This document shows positions 1 to 7,608 of a DNA stretch of 27,767 nt, piece by piece (position 1 is the first letter of the stretch; the number at the start of each line of letters is the position of its first letter). The notes under the pieces are model-generated. The model made no database searches. It was not told where the DNA came from and saw nothing but the letters and a program-made list of their open reading frames with translations. Origin of the DNA: a virus; the IMG/VR virus record IMGVR_UViG_3300049596_000905, positions 1 through 27,767 of that record; one strand, given 5' to 3'. The position numbers and the translations under genes were made by a program.

Positions 1-1
1 T

Positions 2-1036
2 ATTGGTGTAGGTGAAACGTATAAGTTATTAACTAAAATTGCTAAGGGTGAACAAGTTAGTAGTCGTGAGTTAGAGAATGCTGACGACGCTATTTACGAT
101 TTTAAATACACTCCAAAGGCTCCGTTTAAAAGTAAAATAGATTTAAAGTTTGACGAGGATGACTATATTAAATTATTCAACCCTAGTGATGATGATATGT
201 GGTATTATAACGCCATCACAGGAAACTACGACACCTATGAGTGGGAAGATGATTATCAGGCTACCGAAGATTTTAAAGAGGGGTATTTTTTTAACCAATT
301 TAACGAAGAAAATCTTAAAAAGGTAAAAGAAATTATTTCAATCATTTCTCCAGAATCTGTTGCGTTAGAAACGGACGAACAAAAAATAGCGGCAGCAAAC
401 AAATTAATTGATATGTTTGGGAATGAGGTAGAGTCAATGATTTACGAGTATACCTCAGAACAAAATGAATGTAAAACTAGAGGGTTTAACCAAATGATAA
501 AAGATGATTTTTGTAACCCATTTTACAATTATGGTATTTTCACAAAACATTGTTTTAGAGAATATTTTACTAGTGTTGGAATGTTATTATCTCTGTATGA
601 TACGATGGGTGATAAAACATTAACTATAAGTGAATTGTTATTTAGAATTGGTTCAGATATGGAGATTACTGGTTGGGGTGATTATATTTATGAAACTGAT
701 TGTTTAGATTTTGACCAAGAATCATTTGATTCCGAATGTTCGAGATATTTGGATAAAATTATTGAAAAACTTGAGGATGAATCTGAATATGCCGATATCT
801 ACGGATATGGTGAATTATACAAACGACTTGATTCTAAATTTAAGATTAATAACCGATATACAACTAAATCCGGAAGAGAATTTTTCTATAGAGGAATTAA
901 TCCAAAAAATAATAGAATACTTGTTCAGGTGTTTAAAAAAGAAGGTGGGTTGGAAGACAGAAGTTATACTGAAGAAGAATTTAATAACTTTTTAGTTTCA
1001 CCTGAGTTATTTGAAGGTTTTATTAGAATAAATTAA
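2..1036 (+). CDS. Unidentified protein, 5'-truncated by window edge
   Basis: The reading frame is open from base 2 with no stop before the first in-frame ATG at 197, so the gene almost certainly starts left of the window; 344 codons are visible. I do not recognise the family. The visible part is acidic and rich in Tyr, Phe, Asp and Glu, with no signal peptide, membrane segment or known catalytic motif. The C-terminal 75 residues (after TTKSGREFFYRG) look like a small beta-rich domain. It ends 42 bases before the next gene, which has its own host-type promoter, so the two need not be co-transcribed. An alternative is a start at ATG 197 giving 279 residues, but coding-like sequence continues upstream of it. 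Confidence 0.7.
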   Translation: MGVGETYKLLTKIAKGEQVSSRELENADDAIYDFKYTPKAPFKSKIDLKFDEDDYIKLFNPSDDDMWYYNAITGNYDTYEWEDDYQATEDFKEGYFFNQFNEENLKKVKEIISIISPESVALETDEQKIAAANKLIDMFGNEVESMIYEYTSEQNECKTRGFNQMIKDDFCNPFYNYGIFTKHCFREYFTSVGMLLSLYDTMGDKTLTISELLFRIGSDMEITGWGDYIYETDCLDFDQESFDSECSRYLDKIIEKLEDESEYADIYGYGELYKRLDSKFKINNRYTTKSGREFFYRGINPKNNRILVQVFKKEGGLEDRSYTEEEFNNFLVSPELFEGFIRIN

Positions 1037-1066
1037 AATAATAGTTAATAATCAAATTATTTTTCC

Positions 1067-1074
1067 TATATTTG
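1067..1074 (+). promoter_or_regulatory. Host-type (Bacteroidota) -7 box TATATTTG
   Basis: TATATTTG fits the Bacteroidota -7 consensus TAnnTTTG. A TTA lies exactly 19 bases upstream (1045-1047), where the -33 TTG is expected. The box ends four bases before the ATG at 1079, so the predicted transcript would start at or next to the start codon. Confidence 0.55.
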
Positions 1075-1078
1075 CCCT

Positions 1079-1897
1079 ATGGAAAGAAATTACGAATTAT
1101 TAAAAGAGGTTTTGTCAATTCCGACAAAAACTTATCAAGAGGACCTTATGGTTGAATTTATAACCAATTGGTTAGAAGAAAATGGGATTCCCTACAATGT
1201 GGATGAACATAACAATATTTATGCTGTTAAACAAACGGATGAATTTGTTGATTACTTCCCTTGTGTAATTGCTCACACCGATACGGTTCATAGTATTGAC
1301 TCAATCAATATTCGTGAGGAAATGTTACAAAACAATCAATACGAACTTAAACCATCATTAAAGGCGTATAACAATTTTGGGGAACCAACAGGAATTGGTG
1401 GTGATGATAAATGTGGTGTTTATGCGTGTTTGGAACTATTAAAAGAATTACCAAATCTGAAAGCAGCATTCTTCGTATCAGAAGAAACCGGATGTCACGG
1501 GTCCAAGAAAGCCGACCCAAACTTCTTTGAAAATGTTGGTTACGGTATTCAGTTTGACGCTCCCGGTAATAGAATGGTTACAGAAGTTTGTATGGGAACA
1601 AGATTATTTGAAAGAGATAGTGAGTTCTTTGAAACCTGTAATGGTGTGTTAAATGAAAGTTTCAAGGGGGAACAAGAATACTTCTCAAACCCTTATACCG
1701 ATGTTTACGCATTAAAGAACTCGTTTGACTTTGCCTGTATCAATTTTGCAATAGGTTATTACGACTATCACACAAGAAATGAGTATGTGGTTGTTGAAGA
1801 TGTTTATAATGGAATTGAGACCGGTAAACAGATGATTGAGAGTTTGGGAAATAAAAAGTACCAATATAAAGTAGAATCAAAATTTAAAATGTTTTAA
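1079..1897 (+). CDS. M20/M28/M42-type zinc metallopeptidase, compact
   Basis: A 272-residue protein with the ordered metal and catalytic motifs of clan MH exopeptidases: HTDTVH (H66, D68), GGDDKCG (D109/D110, bridging metal), SEETGCHGS (E135 catalytic, E136 metal), FDAPG (D160) and HTRNEY (H231). All expected ligands are present, so it is probably an active aminopeptidase- or deacylase-like enzyme; the substrate cannot be told. Typical M20 enzymes have 350-450 residues with a lid domain inserted before the last His. Here only about 70 residues separate D160 from H231, so the lid is missing. No signal peptide is seen, implying a cytoplasmic role. It has a host-type promoter with almost no leader and is closed by a strong hairpin terminator, so it is a monocistronic unit, perhaps expressed early. 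Confidence 0.8.
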   Translation: MERNYELLKEVLSIPTKTYQEDLMVEFITNWLEENGIPYNVDEHNNIYAVKQTDEFVDYFPCVIAHTDTVHSIDSINIREEMLQNNQYELKPSLKAYNNFGEPTGIGGDDKCGVYACLELLKELPNLKAAFFVSEETGCHGSKKADPNFFENVGYGIQFDAPGNRMVTEVCMGTRLFERDSEFFETCNGVLNESFKGEQEYFSNPYTDVYALKNSFDFACINFAIGYYDYHTRNEYVVVEDVYNGIETGKQMIESLGNKKYQYKVESKFKMF

Positions 1898-1921
1898 GAG
1901 ACTTCGGTCTCTTTTTTTTTT
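1896..1921 (+). terminator. Rho-independent terminator with TTCG loop
   Basis: Stem AAGAGAC / GTCTCTT closes a TTCG tetraloop (C-TTCG-G, an extra-stable type) and runs into a long T tract. The stem overlaps the stop codon of the metallopeptidase gene. The hairpin at 5006-5031 has the same stem. Confidence 0.85.
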
Positions 1922-1926
1922 ATACG

Positions 1927-1939
1927 ATATTTATAAATA
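1927..1939 (+). promoter_or_regulatory. T4-like late promoter motif ATATTTATAAATA
   Basis: Contains TATAAATA (1932-1939), identical to the T4 late promoter core. It lies nine bases before the ATG at 1949 and directly after the preceding terminator, so it should drive the internal-protein cassette. The 12-base core TATTTATAAATA is its own reverse complement, so strand is assigned from context. Confidence 0.6.
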
Positions 1940-1948
1940 AACTATTTT

Positions 1949-2416
1949 ATGAAAAAATTATATTTCTTAGATGAAGAAGAGAAACAAAGAATTTTGAATA
2001 TTCACGAAAGTGCAACAAAACGTCAATATTTGGGTGAAGCGCCTATGGTCAATAATACTAACGTCCCAAATAATAGTCCGGAAGAAAGACAAAAAAATAT
2101 CACAAAAGTTTATTGTGGTCTTAAAAATGGTGTAATAACAGCCGGTGTGCAAAAAGATAATAAATGGGACGTTTATGTAAAAGAGTATACCGTATTACCA
2201 AAAGAAATAGATATTGCTAAAAAATCTTGTCCTAAAACAAATAACCCTCAACAGTATAAACAACAAATTATTAATAAAACAAACGATACTACAAAACAAA
2301 TTCAAGGATTATTAGGGTTAGAACAAACAGGTAAAATGGATTCCGGTTTATTACAAAAAATAAATGATAAACTAAACGGTAAACCTCAAGAGGCACCTAA
2401 AGTAGGGGTTAAATAA
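1949..2416 (+). CDS. Putative capsid-targeted internal protein A
   Basis: A 155-residue basic protein of unknown function. Its first 30 residues (EEEKQRILNIHE, then ATKRQYLGE) closely match the N-termini of the genes at 3117 and 5062 and, more loosely, 2429. The segment ends in LGE followed by A31, the (I/L)xE site type cut by T4 gp21 when it trims internal proteins. A gp21-like protease is encoded at 23884. I infer a capsid-targeting sequence removed after E30. Near the C-terminus (IQGLLGLEQTGKMD) there is a weak resemblance to a peptidoglycan-binding repeat. It is the first gene after a late-type promoter motif and is 12 bases from the next gene. The alternative is a cytoplasmic protein whose N-terminus has another role. 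Confidence 0.7.
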   Translation: MKKLYFLDEEEKQRILNIHESATKRQYLGEAPMVNNTNVPNNSPEERQKNITKVYCGLKNGVITAGVQKDNKWDVYVKEYTVLPKEIDIAKKSCPKTNNPQQYKQQIINKTNDTTKQIQGLLGLEQTGKMDSGLLQKINDKLNGKPQEAPKVGVK

Positions 2417-2428
2417 TTAAATACAAAA

Positions 2429-3115
2429 ATGAAAAAAGTTATATTAGAAGAAATTGAAAATATGAAATACCTTTTGGGGTATCAAAGAGGTGTTGTTATT
2501 TCTGAACAAGAAGTGGAAAAAGATGATATGATTGATAAATATTCGTCTAAATCAATTGCAAATCAAATTGATTCAGGAGATTTGGCAAATCTAAATCCTG
2601 CCGCCGCTGACGCAATTAAAAAAACTCAGAATATGGTTGGAGGACAATCTCTATTACCTAACGTGACGACAGGAACTCCGGCAACAGGGGCACCGGCAAC
2701 AGGAGCACCGGCAACAGGAGCACCGGCAACAGGAGCACCGGCAACAGGAGCACCGGCAACGGTAGCAGCAACTCCGGTAACCCCAATAAATATTGGTGTA
2801 AAATACCCTTCAATTGAGGAATTACAAAATACGTTAATTACTAAATTTCAATCAGGGTTAAATAAGGATGGTAAGTATGGTCCTAAAACCGCTGCGAGTG
2901 TTTTAGCGGCTTTACAAAAAGTACCGACAAATAATACCGAAACAAAAACACCGGAAAATCCCGTTGTTGGAGACGCGTCATCTGATGCAATTAAGAAAAC
3001 GGCTGAAGCAAATGCTTCAACTAATGTTGTTGCGAATAATGACCAAAATAAAAATACACAACCAACGGCAGGTGGGAATAATTCTGTTGAGGTAGACGGA
3101 AGCGAATTTGCATAA
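2429..3115 (+). CDS. Putative internal protein B with peptidoglycan-binding-like domain
   Basis: A 228-residue protein. The N-terminus (MKKVILEEIENMKYLLGY, then VVISEQ) is a diverged version of the tag in its neighbours, with a predicted cut after ISE (E26). Residues about 82-111 are six five-residue units of the type TGAPA/T, a flexible linker. Residues about 128-164 (EELQNTL, then DGKYGPKTAASVLAALQ) fit the PG_binding_1 pattern, where a D-G-x-[YF]-G-x-x-T turn is typical. The remaining C-terminus is Asn/Thr-rich and looks disordered. The layout tag, linker, cell-wall-binding module suggests a packaged protein that contacts peptidoglycan during entry; this is inference. Its stop lies one base before the ATG of the next gene. 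Confidence 0.7.
   Translation: MKKVILEEIENMKYLLGYQRGVVISEQEVEKDDMIDKYSSKSIANQIDSGDLANLNPAAADAIKKTQNMVGGQSLLPNVTTGTPATGAPATGAPATGAPATGAPATGAPATVAATPVTPINIGVKYPSIEELQNTLITKFQSGLNKDGKYGPKTAASVLAALQKVPTNNTETKTPENPVVGDASSDAIKKTAEANASTNVVANNDQNKNTQPTAGGNNSVEVDGSEFA
2669..2758 (+). repeat. Six 15-bp tandem repeats (TGAPA linker)
   Basis: Six in-frame copies of a 15-base unit, ACAGGAGCACCGGCA in its commonest form, encode the Thr-Gly-Ala-Pro-Ala linker of internal protein B. Copies 3 to 6 are identical, and the run is more GC-rich than the rest of the gene. Confidence 0.9.
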
Positions 3116-3116
3116 T

Positions 3117-4364
3117 ATGGAAAATTTATTTATAATTAACGAAGAGGAAAAAAATAGAATTTTAAATCTTCACGAAACGGCAACTAAAAGACATTATTTG
3201 TCTGAACAGGTAAAAAAAGGTTCTCAGGGTGACCCATATGAGTATAAATTGGAAAATGGTGTTTATTATTTTAGGAACGCCGACAAAGGTGAAACAAAAT
3301 GGGTGACAGCTAACAAAGACCAAAGTGATAGTATAAAAACAAAAATTTTTGGGAATAAAACACCTGAAACAAGTGTACCAAAAAAGAATGATAAATTTAA
3401 ACTTAAAGATAAATTTAAAGACAAAGAATATAATACTGTTACAAAAGATACATTTAAAGACACATTTCAAGATGTTACGTTAAAAAAACAAGTTGAATAT
3501 GCCATTAAATCGCTAGCCGATACTGAAAAAGAAATAGGTAGAGTTTCTAAAAAAACATACGAACAAATCAAACGTATAAAATCTAAAGGAGTTCTTAAAA
3601 AGAATACTTTTATTGTTGTTAATAAAGATGCTGCGTTGGCATCATTATTTGGTCCTGATTACAAATTTATAACTAAATCGTCAATTACTTCAGGAAAAGT
3701 GAAAGATGTTAAACCAGTTGATAATACTAAACTTGGTTACGGAGAGTGGAGAAAAGTCTCCATCGATTATGCCAAAAAAAATCCAACATTACCGGAAAGT
3801 ATAGTTATCAATAAATGGCTTGAAAAAGCGAAAACTTTACCAGGATTAATTAAAAGTGACGGAACCATTGATGATTCTAAATATAAAGAATATGTTAACG
3901 ACAAAAAAATAAAAGAATTCCAATATTCATATAAGGCTCGTGAAGATGCGGGTCAAGATATCACACCTGGTGGTACATTTAGTTTAAGTTCCGGATATAA
4001 TAAAAAAGGATATGCAGCGTCCGATACTTCAAATACTTTCCCACTTTTTAATGTAGAAACAGGTGAACAATTACCAAACGCTGTTCACGGATATGCTGGT
4101 CAAAAAAGAGGTGATTTAATAAAACAATTTGGAAAACAAGATGTTAACGCATCTAAAGAACTATCTAGAGCTGGGTCGGGATGTATTAATGTTGATGAAA
4201 ACTTTATTAAAAATATTAACAAATATAAACCAACGTATGTTATAATTATACCGGATAATAATCAATTGGTTGATGTTAAAATTGTTACATTTGATACTTG
4301 GACAGAAAAATTAGCAGAATTAGGTGGTAAATGTACACGTACATTAATATCTCTTTTTTCATAA
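3117..4364 (+). CDS. Putative internal protein C with L,D-transpeptidase-like core
   Basis: A 415-residue protein. ATG 3117 is chosen over an in-frame TTG at 3108 because it gives an N-terminus aligned with those of the genes at 1949 and 5062 (NEEEKNRILNLHE, ATKRHYLSEQ). The predicted gp21-type cut is after LSE, E30. The C-terminal 100 residues carry AVHGYAG (H324) and, 32 residues on, GSGCINV (C356), in the order and spacing of the YkuD L,D-transpeptidase site (HG...S-x-GC-[IV]-[RN]). This suggests action on peptidoglycan peptides, either cross-linking or hydrolysis. The middle (residues 60-280) is Lys-rich and unrecognised. With protein B it forms a cell-wall-directed pair. Detection rests on a short motif, so the fold is likely but unproven. 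Confidence 0.7.
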   Translation: MENLFIINEEEKNRILNLHETATKRHYLSEQVKKGSQGDPYEYKLENGVYYFRNADKGETKWVTANKDQSDSIKTKIFGNKTPETSVPKKNDKFKLKDKFKDKEYNTVTKDTFKDTFQDVTLKKQVEYAIKSLADTEKEIGRVSKKTYEQIKRIKSKGVLKKNTFIVVNKDAALASLFGPDYKFITKSSITSGKVKDVKPVDNTKLGYGEWRKVSIDYAKKNPTLPESIVINKWLEKAKTLPGLIKSDGTIDDSKYKEYVNDKKIKEFQYSYKAREDAGQDITPGGTFSLSSGYNKKGYAASDTSNTFPLFNVETGEQLPNAVHGYAGQKRGDLIKQFGKQDVNASKELSRAGSGCINVDENFIKNINKYKPTYVIIIPDNNQLVDVKIVTFDTWTEKLAELGGKCTRTLISLFS

Positions 4365-4370
4365 TTTTTT

Positions 4371-4400
4371 TTGGTAAATAAAATAAATTTCATATCTTTG
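4371..4400 (+). promoter_or_regulatory. Host-type promoter TTG-N19-TATCTTTG
   Basis: TTG at 4371-4373 and TATCTTTG at 4393-4400 are separated by 19 bases, an exact match to the Bacteroidota -33/-7 architecture. The box ends four bases before ATG 4405, the same spacing as at the M20 peptidase gene. The predicted transcript is therefore leaderless or nearly so. Confidence 0.75.
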
Positions 4401-4404
4401 TGGT

Positions 4405-5007
4405 ATGAAAAATTTATATAAAACATTTGCGATATTATTAACCCTATTAATCTCAACAAGTTATATTGGGTTAAAACCACAATCAAAAGAAATTTCTATT
4501 GTGGTTATTGGTGAGTTCCCTAAAAAAGACGTGGAATTTGTTCAAAAGAAGTTAAAAAAATTTTACAATTGTAAGGTTAATATTCTACCAAAAATGGACA
4601 TTCCGGTAAGTTGTAAAGTTAAAGGGTTACGAAAATATTCTTCAGTTAAAATTGTTAAATTATTAAATTTGAAATTTAAAAACGTTGAAGGTAAGGTTGT
4701 TGCGTTAACACAAGTTGATATTTGTACCGACAGAAAATTAAATGGTAAAACTTTTAAAAATTGGGGTGTAATTGGTTTGTCATTAAAAGGAACTAAATCT
4801 TGTGTTGTTTCAAATAAAAGAATGGAAACAAATTATTATGGTAAATTAGAAAAAGTTTCTATTCACGAAATAGGACATTCTTTAGGAATACCACACTGTG
4901 AATCTAATAGTAAATGTTTAATGAATGATGCTAAAGGTAAAGGTTCTAAAATTGATAAAGAATTATTATGGATGTGTGATGATTGTAAAAATAAAATAAA
5001 ATATTAA
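4405..5007 (+). CDS. Archaemetzincin-like zinc metalloprotease, exported
   Basis: A 200-residue protein with the archaemetzincin signature HEIGHSLGIPHC (H154, E155, H158, H164), followed by C165, C171, the Met-turn M173 and a final CDDC pair (C191, C194). The family pattern is HExxHxxGxxHC-x4-Cx-M...CxxC. Upstream stretches such as LTQVDIC and SCVVSNKRM also match the family (usually LTxVD and VVSxxRL). Residues 1-22 form a hydrophobic signal-like segment without a lipobox Cys, so it is likely exported to the periplasm; family members are usually cytosolic, which makes this unusual. It lacks the N-terminal tag of the genes on both sides and has its own host-type promoter and terminator. It looks like a separately regulated insertion in the cassette. 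Substrate unknown. Confidence 0.85.
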   Translation: MKNLYKTFAILLTLLISTSYIGLKPQSKEISIVVIGEFPKKDVEFVQKKLKKFYNCKVNILPKMDIPVSCKVKGLRKYSSVKIVKLLNLKFKNVEGKVVALTQVDICTDRKLNGKTFKNWGVIGLSLKGTKSCVVSNKRMETNYYGKLEKVSIHEIGHSLGIPHCESNSKCLMNDAKGKGSKIDKELLWMCDDCKNKIKY

Positions 5008-5031
5008 GAGACTCCGGTCTCTTTTTTTTTT
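5006..5031 (+). terminator. Rho-independent terminator with TCCG loop
   Basis: Stem AAGAGAC / GTCTCTT with loop TCCG and a T tract. The stem is the same as in the hairpin after the M20 gene (1896), and the loop differs by one base. It overlaps the archaemetzincin stop codon. Confidence 0.85.
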
Positions 5032-5036
5032 GTAAT

Positions 5037-5048
5037 ATATTTATAATA
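5037..5048 (+). promoter_or_regulatory. Late promoter motif ATATTTATAATA
   Basis: Variant of the TATTTATA motif, 13 bases before ATG 5062 and just after the terminator of the preceding unit. Confidence 0.5.
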
Positions 5049-5061
5049 AAAAACTAACAAT

Positions 5062-5481
5062 ATGAAAAATTTATTTAATGATATTTCTCAAGAAGAGAAA
5101 AATAGAATACTTGAGATGCACTCAGGTAAAAAAAATGTAATCTCTGAACAATCTATAGGTGGGGCAATTGATTGGGTTAAGGAAAAAGTTAAAAGTATTT
5201 TACCCAGTTCTTTTAAAGCTGAAGCAACAGTTGAAGGTGATATGGTAATGGAATTTCCGGTTGTTGATATTAATTATAATAAGGGAGGATATGTTGATAT
5301 GAGGATTAAAGACCCAATTAATGGTGATATATTATTTGTTCAGAATTTTGAAGGCCCGATATTTAAGGCGGAAAATAGTAGTAAAAAATATAAAAGTTCG
5401 TATTTTACTAATATCAACACTAAAAATTGGAAAACTATTGCAAAACAAAATAAGATACCAGTATTTGAGACTATGGTATAA
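5062..5481 (+). CDS. Putative capsid-targeted internal protein D
   Basis: A 139-residue protein of unknown function. It begins MKNLF, then EEKNRILEMH and NVISEQ, the same tag as proteins A and C, with a predicted cut after ISE (E29). The mature part of about 110 residues appears to be a beta-rich domain: alternating hydrophobic strands such as MVMEFPVVDINY and YVDMRIKDP, ending KIPVFETMV. No enzymatic motif is seen. It has its own late-type promoter motif and converges on the Clp gene through a shared bidirectional terminator. Confidence 0.65.
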   Translation: MKNLFNDISQEEKNRILEMHSGKKNVISEQSIGGAIDWVKEKVKSILPSSFKAEATVEGDMVMEFPVVDINYNKGGYVDMRIKDPINGDILFVQNFEGPIFKAENSSKKYKSSYFTNINTKNWKTIAKQNKIPVFETMV

Positions 5482-5495
5482 TAAGAAACTAATAT

Positions 5496-5526
5496 AAAAA
5501 AAGAGGACTAATTGTCCTCTTTTTTC
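5496..5526. terminator. Bidirectional terminator between convergent genes
   Basis: Stem GAGGAC (5503-5508) / GTCCTC (5514-5519) with a TAATT loop, flanked by an A run on the left and a T run on the right, so it can terminate in both directions. It overlaps the last codons of the clp gene. Confidence 0.85.
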
Positions 5527-7553
5527 TTTCTTGTCTTTTTGGTGGGTTCAGTTTTAACTACCACTTCTTTTTCTACGGAGATAAGGGTGTATGGAACACC
5601 CTCCACCATATTTCCTTTGATAATCTCTTCAGATACAAAATCCTCAATCTTATCTTGGATTGCTCTTTTAATTGGTCTAGCCCCGTAGGTTTCATCAAAC
5701 CCAACTTCGGAGATTAGTTCTAAAATAGTTTCATCAAACGTGATATCATATTTCAACCCAACTAATCTTTTAGATAATTTATCCAATTCCAAAGTTACAA
5801 TTTTCTTAACATCTTCTTTAACCAAAGAGTTGAAGATAACAACTTCATCTATTCTGTTTAAGAATTCCGGTGTAAAGAATTTTTTAAGTTCTTTTTTAAG
5901 AATATCTCGTTTGTATTCTTCTTCTGCGTAAGTGGTATTTCCGGTTTTGAATCCAACACCCGAACCAAAATCCTGTAATTTTTTAACCCCCACGTTTGAT
6001 GTCATAATGATGACACAATTTTTGAAGTTAATCTTTCTCCCCATACCATCGGTAAGGTGACCGTCGTCTAATACTTGAAGTAGTGTTCCAAAAATATCTT
6101 TGTTAGCTTTCTCAATCTCATCAAATAGAATTACAGAATAAGGTTTGTTTTTTACTTGTTCGGTTAATTGTCCGCCTTCATCGTATCCAACGTATCCCGG
6201 AGGTGCTCCAATTAAACGTGAGATAGAATGTTTTTCTTGGTATTCAGACATATCCACACGAATCATATTATCTTCACTACCGAACATTTGTTTTGCTAGT
6301 TGTTTTGCCAAGTATGTTTTACCAACACCTGTTGAACCTAAGAAGATAAATGAACCGATTGGTTTGTTTGGGTCCTTAATACCAATTCTGTTTCTACGGA
6401 TTGATTTCGCAATCTTTGAAACTGCTTCAGATTGTCCAATAACTTTATCAGATAGGTTTGTCTCCATCTCGGATAATAGTTTAGTTTCATCGGCATTTAA
6501 TTTGGTAACCGGAATTTTAGTCATATTAGAAACAACCTCATAAACCAAATCAAGGGTAATTACTTTCTTGTGTGTAAGAAGTTCTTCTTCAAACTTTTTC
6601 TTTTCAGTTTCAAGTTTGGTTAAGATACGTTTTTCTTTATCACGTAGGTTTGCTGCCTCCTCATAACGTTGTTGTTTAACAACATCCACTTTTTCTTGTT
6701 TGATGTCAGCAGCTTGTTGTTTTAACTTCTCAATTGACTCTGGCATTTTAATTTCCACCTGACTTCTTGCTCCAACCTCATCAATAATATCAAACCCTTT
6801 ATCAGGAAATTCTCTATCTGTGATGTATCTGTCGGCTAAATCAACACATACTGACAATACTTCATCCGTATAAGTTACCTTATGGAAGTTCTCGTATTTG
6901 TCTTTTACATTTTTAAGAATGATTAAGGTTTCTTCTTTGGTTGCGGCGTCCACAACAACTTTTTGGAAACGTCTTTCTAATGCTCCGTCTTTCTCGAAGT
7001 TTTTTCGGTATTCATCTAAGGTTGTTGCTCCAACACATTGAATCTCTCCACGAGCAAGTGCCGGTTTAAAGATGTTTGATGCGTCCATTGAACCTGATGA
7101 ATTTCCCGCCCCAACTATGGTGTGAATTTCGTCAATAAATACAATGATGTTTGGTGCACTTTGAAGTTCTTCAATAATAACTTTCATTCTCTCTTCAAAT
7201 TGTCCACGATATTTGGTACCGGCAACAATTGATGTCATATCTAAGGATACGATACGTTTGTCCATTAAGTTTCTTGGACACTCCCCATTATAAATCATAA
7301 TGGCAAGACCTTCAACGATTGCGGTTTTACCACAACCAGGTTCTCCTATTATAATTGGGTTATTTTTCTTTCTACGTGAAAGGATTTGGGCGATTCGTGT
7401 GATTTCTCTTTCTCTACCAATTACCGGGTCAAGTTTACCCTCTTCAGCAAGTTTTATTAAATCTCTACTAAAATTGTCTAATACGGGTGTTGATGAGTCA
7501 GATTTAACTGCTTTATTACCACCATTACTTCCACCATCTAAAGATTCTATCAT
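5508..7553 (-). CDS. ClpC-like AAA+ unfoldase lacking the N domain
   Basis: A 681-residue protein with two AAA+ modules. D1: Walker A GEPGCGKT (70-77), Walker B VFIDEIH (138-144). D2: Walker A GSTGVGKT (406-413), Walker B ILFDEIEK (475-482). Between them lies a coiled segment with a UVR-like motif ([18 protein letters not shown], about 294-311), which points to ClpC rather than ClpB. The Clp N-terminal repeat domain is absent: the protein enters D1 after about 25 linker residues, whereas ClpC has about 150 more. The D2 loop contains VGF (533-535), at the place of the ClpP-docking tripeptide, so pairing with host ClpP is plausible. The C-terminus is a Lys-rich tail. Likely role: ATP-driven protein unfolding during takeover or assembly. 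It is the only large reverse-strand gene, with a host-type promoter at 7609-7638. Confidence 0.93.
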   Translation of the reverse strand: MIESLDGGSNGGNKAVKSDSSTPVLDNFSRDLIKLAEEGKLDPVIGREREITRIAQILSRRKKNNPIIIGEPGCGKTAIVEGLAIMIYNGECPRNLMDKRIVSLDMTSIVAGTKYRGQFEERMKVIIEELQSAPNIIVFIDEIHTIVGAGNSSGSMDASNIFKPALARGEIQCVGATTLDEYRKNFEKDGALERRFQKVVVDAATKEETLIILKNVKDKYENFHKVTYTDEVLSVCVDLADRYITDREFPDKGFDIIDEVGARSQVEIKMPESIEKLKQQAADIKQEKVDVVKQQRYEEAANLRDKEKRILTKLETEKKKFEEELLTHKKVITLDLVYEVVSNMTKIPVTKLNADETKLLSEMETNLSDKVIGQSEAVSKIAKSIRRNRIGIKDPNKPIGSFIFLGSTGVGKTYLAKQLAKQMFGSEDNMIRVDMSEYQEKHSISRLIGAPPGYVGYDEGGQLTEQVKNKPYSVILFDEIEKANKDIFGTLLQVLDDGHLTDGMGRKINFKNCVIIMTSNVGVKKLQDFGSGVGFKTGNTTYAEEEYKRDILKKELKKFFTPEFLNRIDEVVIFNSLVKEDVKKIVTLELDKLSKRLVGLKYDITFDETILELISEVGFDETYGARPIKRAIQDKIEDFVSEEIIKGNMVEGVPYTLISVEKEVVVKTEPTKKTRKKKEDN

Positions 7554-7608
7554 AATTAATTGTTTTATTTAAGTATAAGGGTTAATTCCATTATTTCAAA
7601 TGGTTCGA

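Noticed and set aside
711-995. Open frame nested within the first gene, same strand
   Set aside because: It lies entirely inside a longer coding frame with consistent protein character and has no independent start context.
3108-3116. TTG start for the L,D-transpeptidase-like protein
   Set aside because: ATG 3117 gives an N-terminus aligned with its tagged neighbours; the TTG start lies inside the previous gene and adds only three residues.
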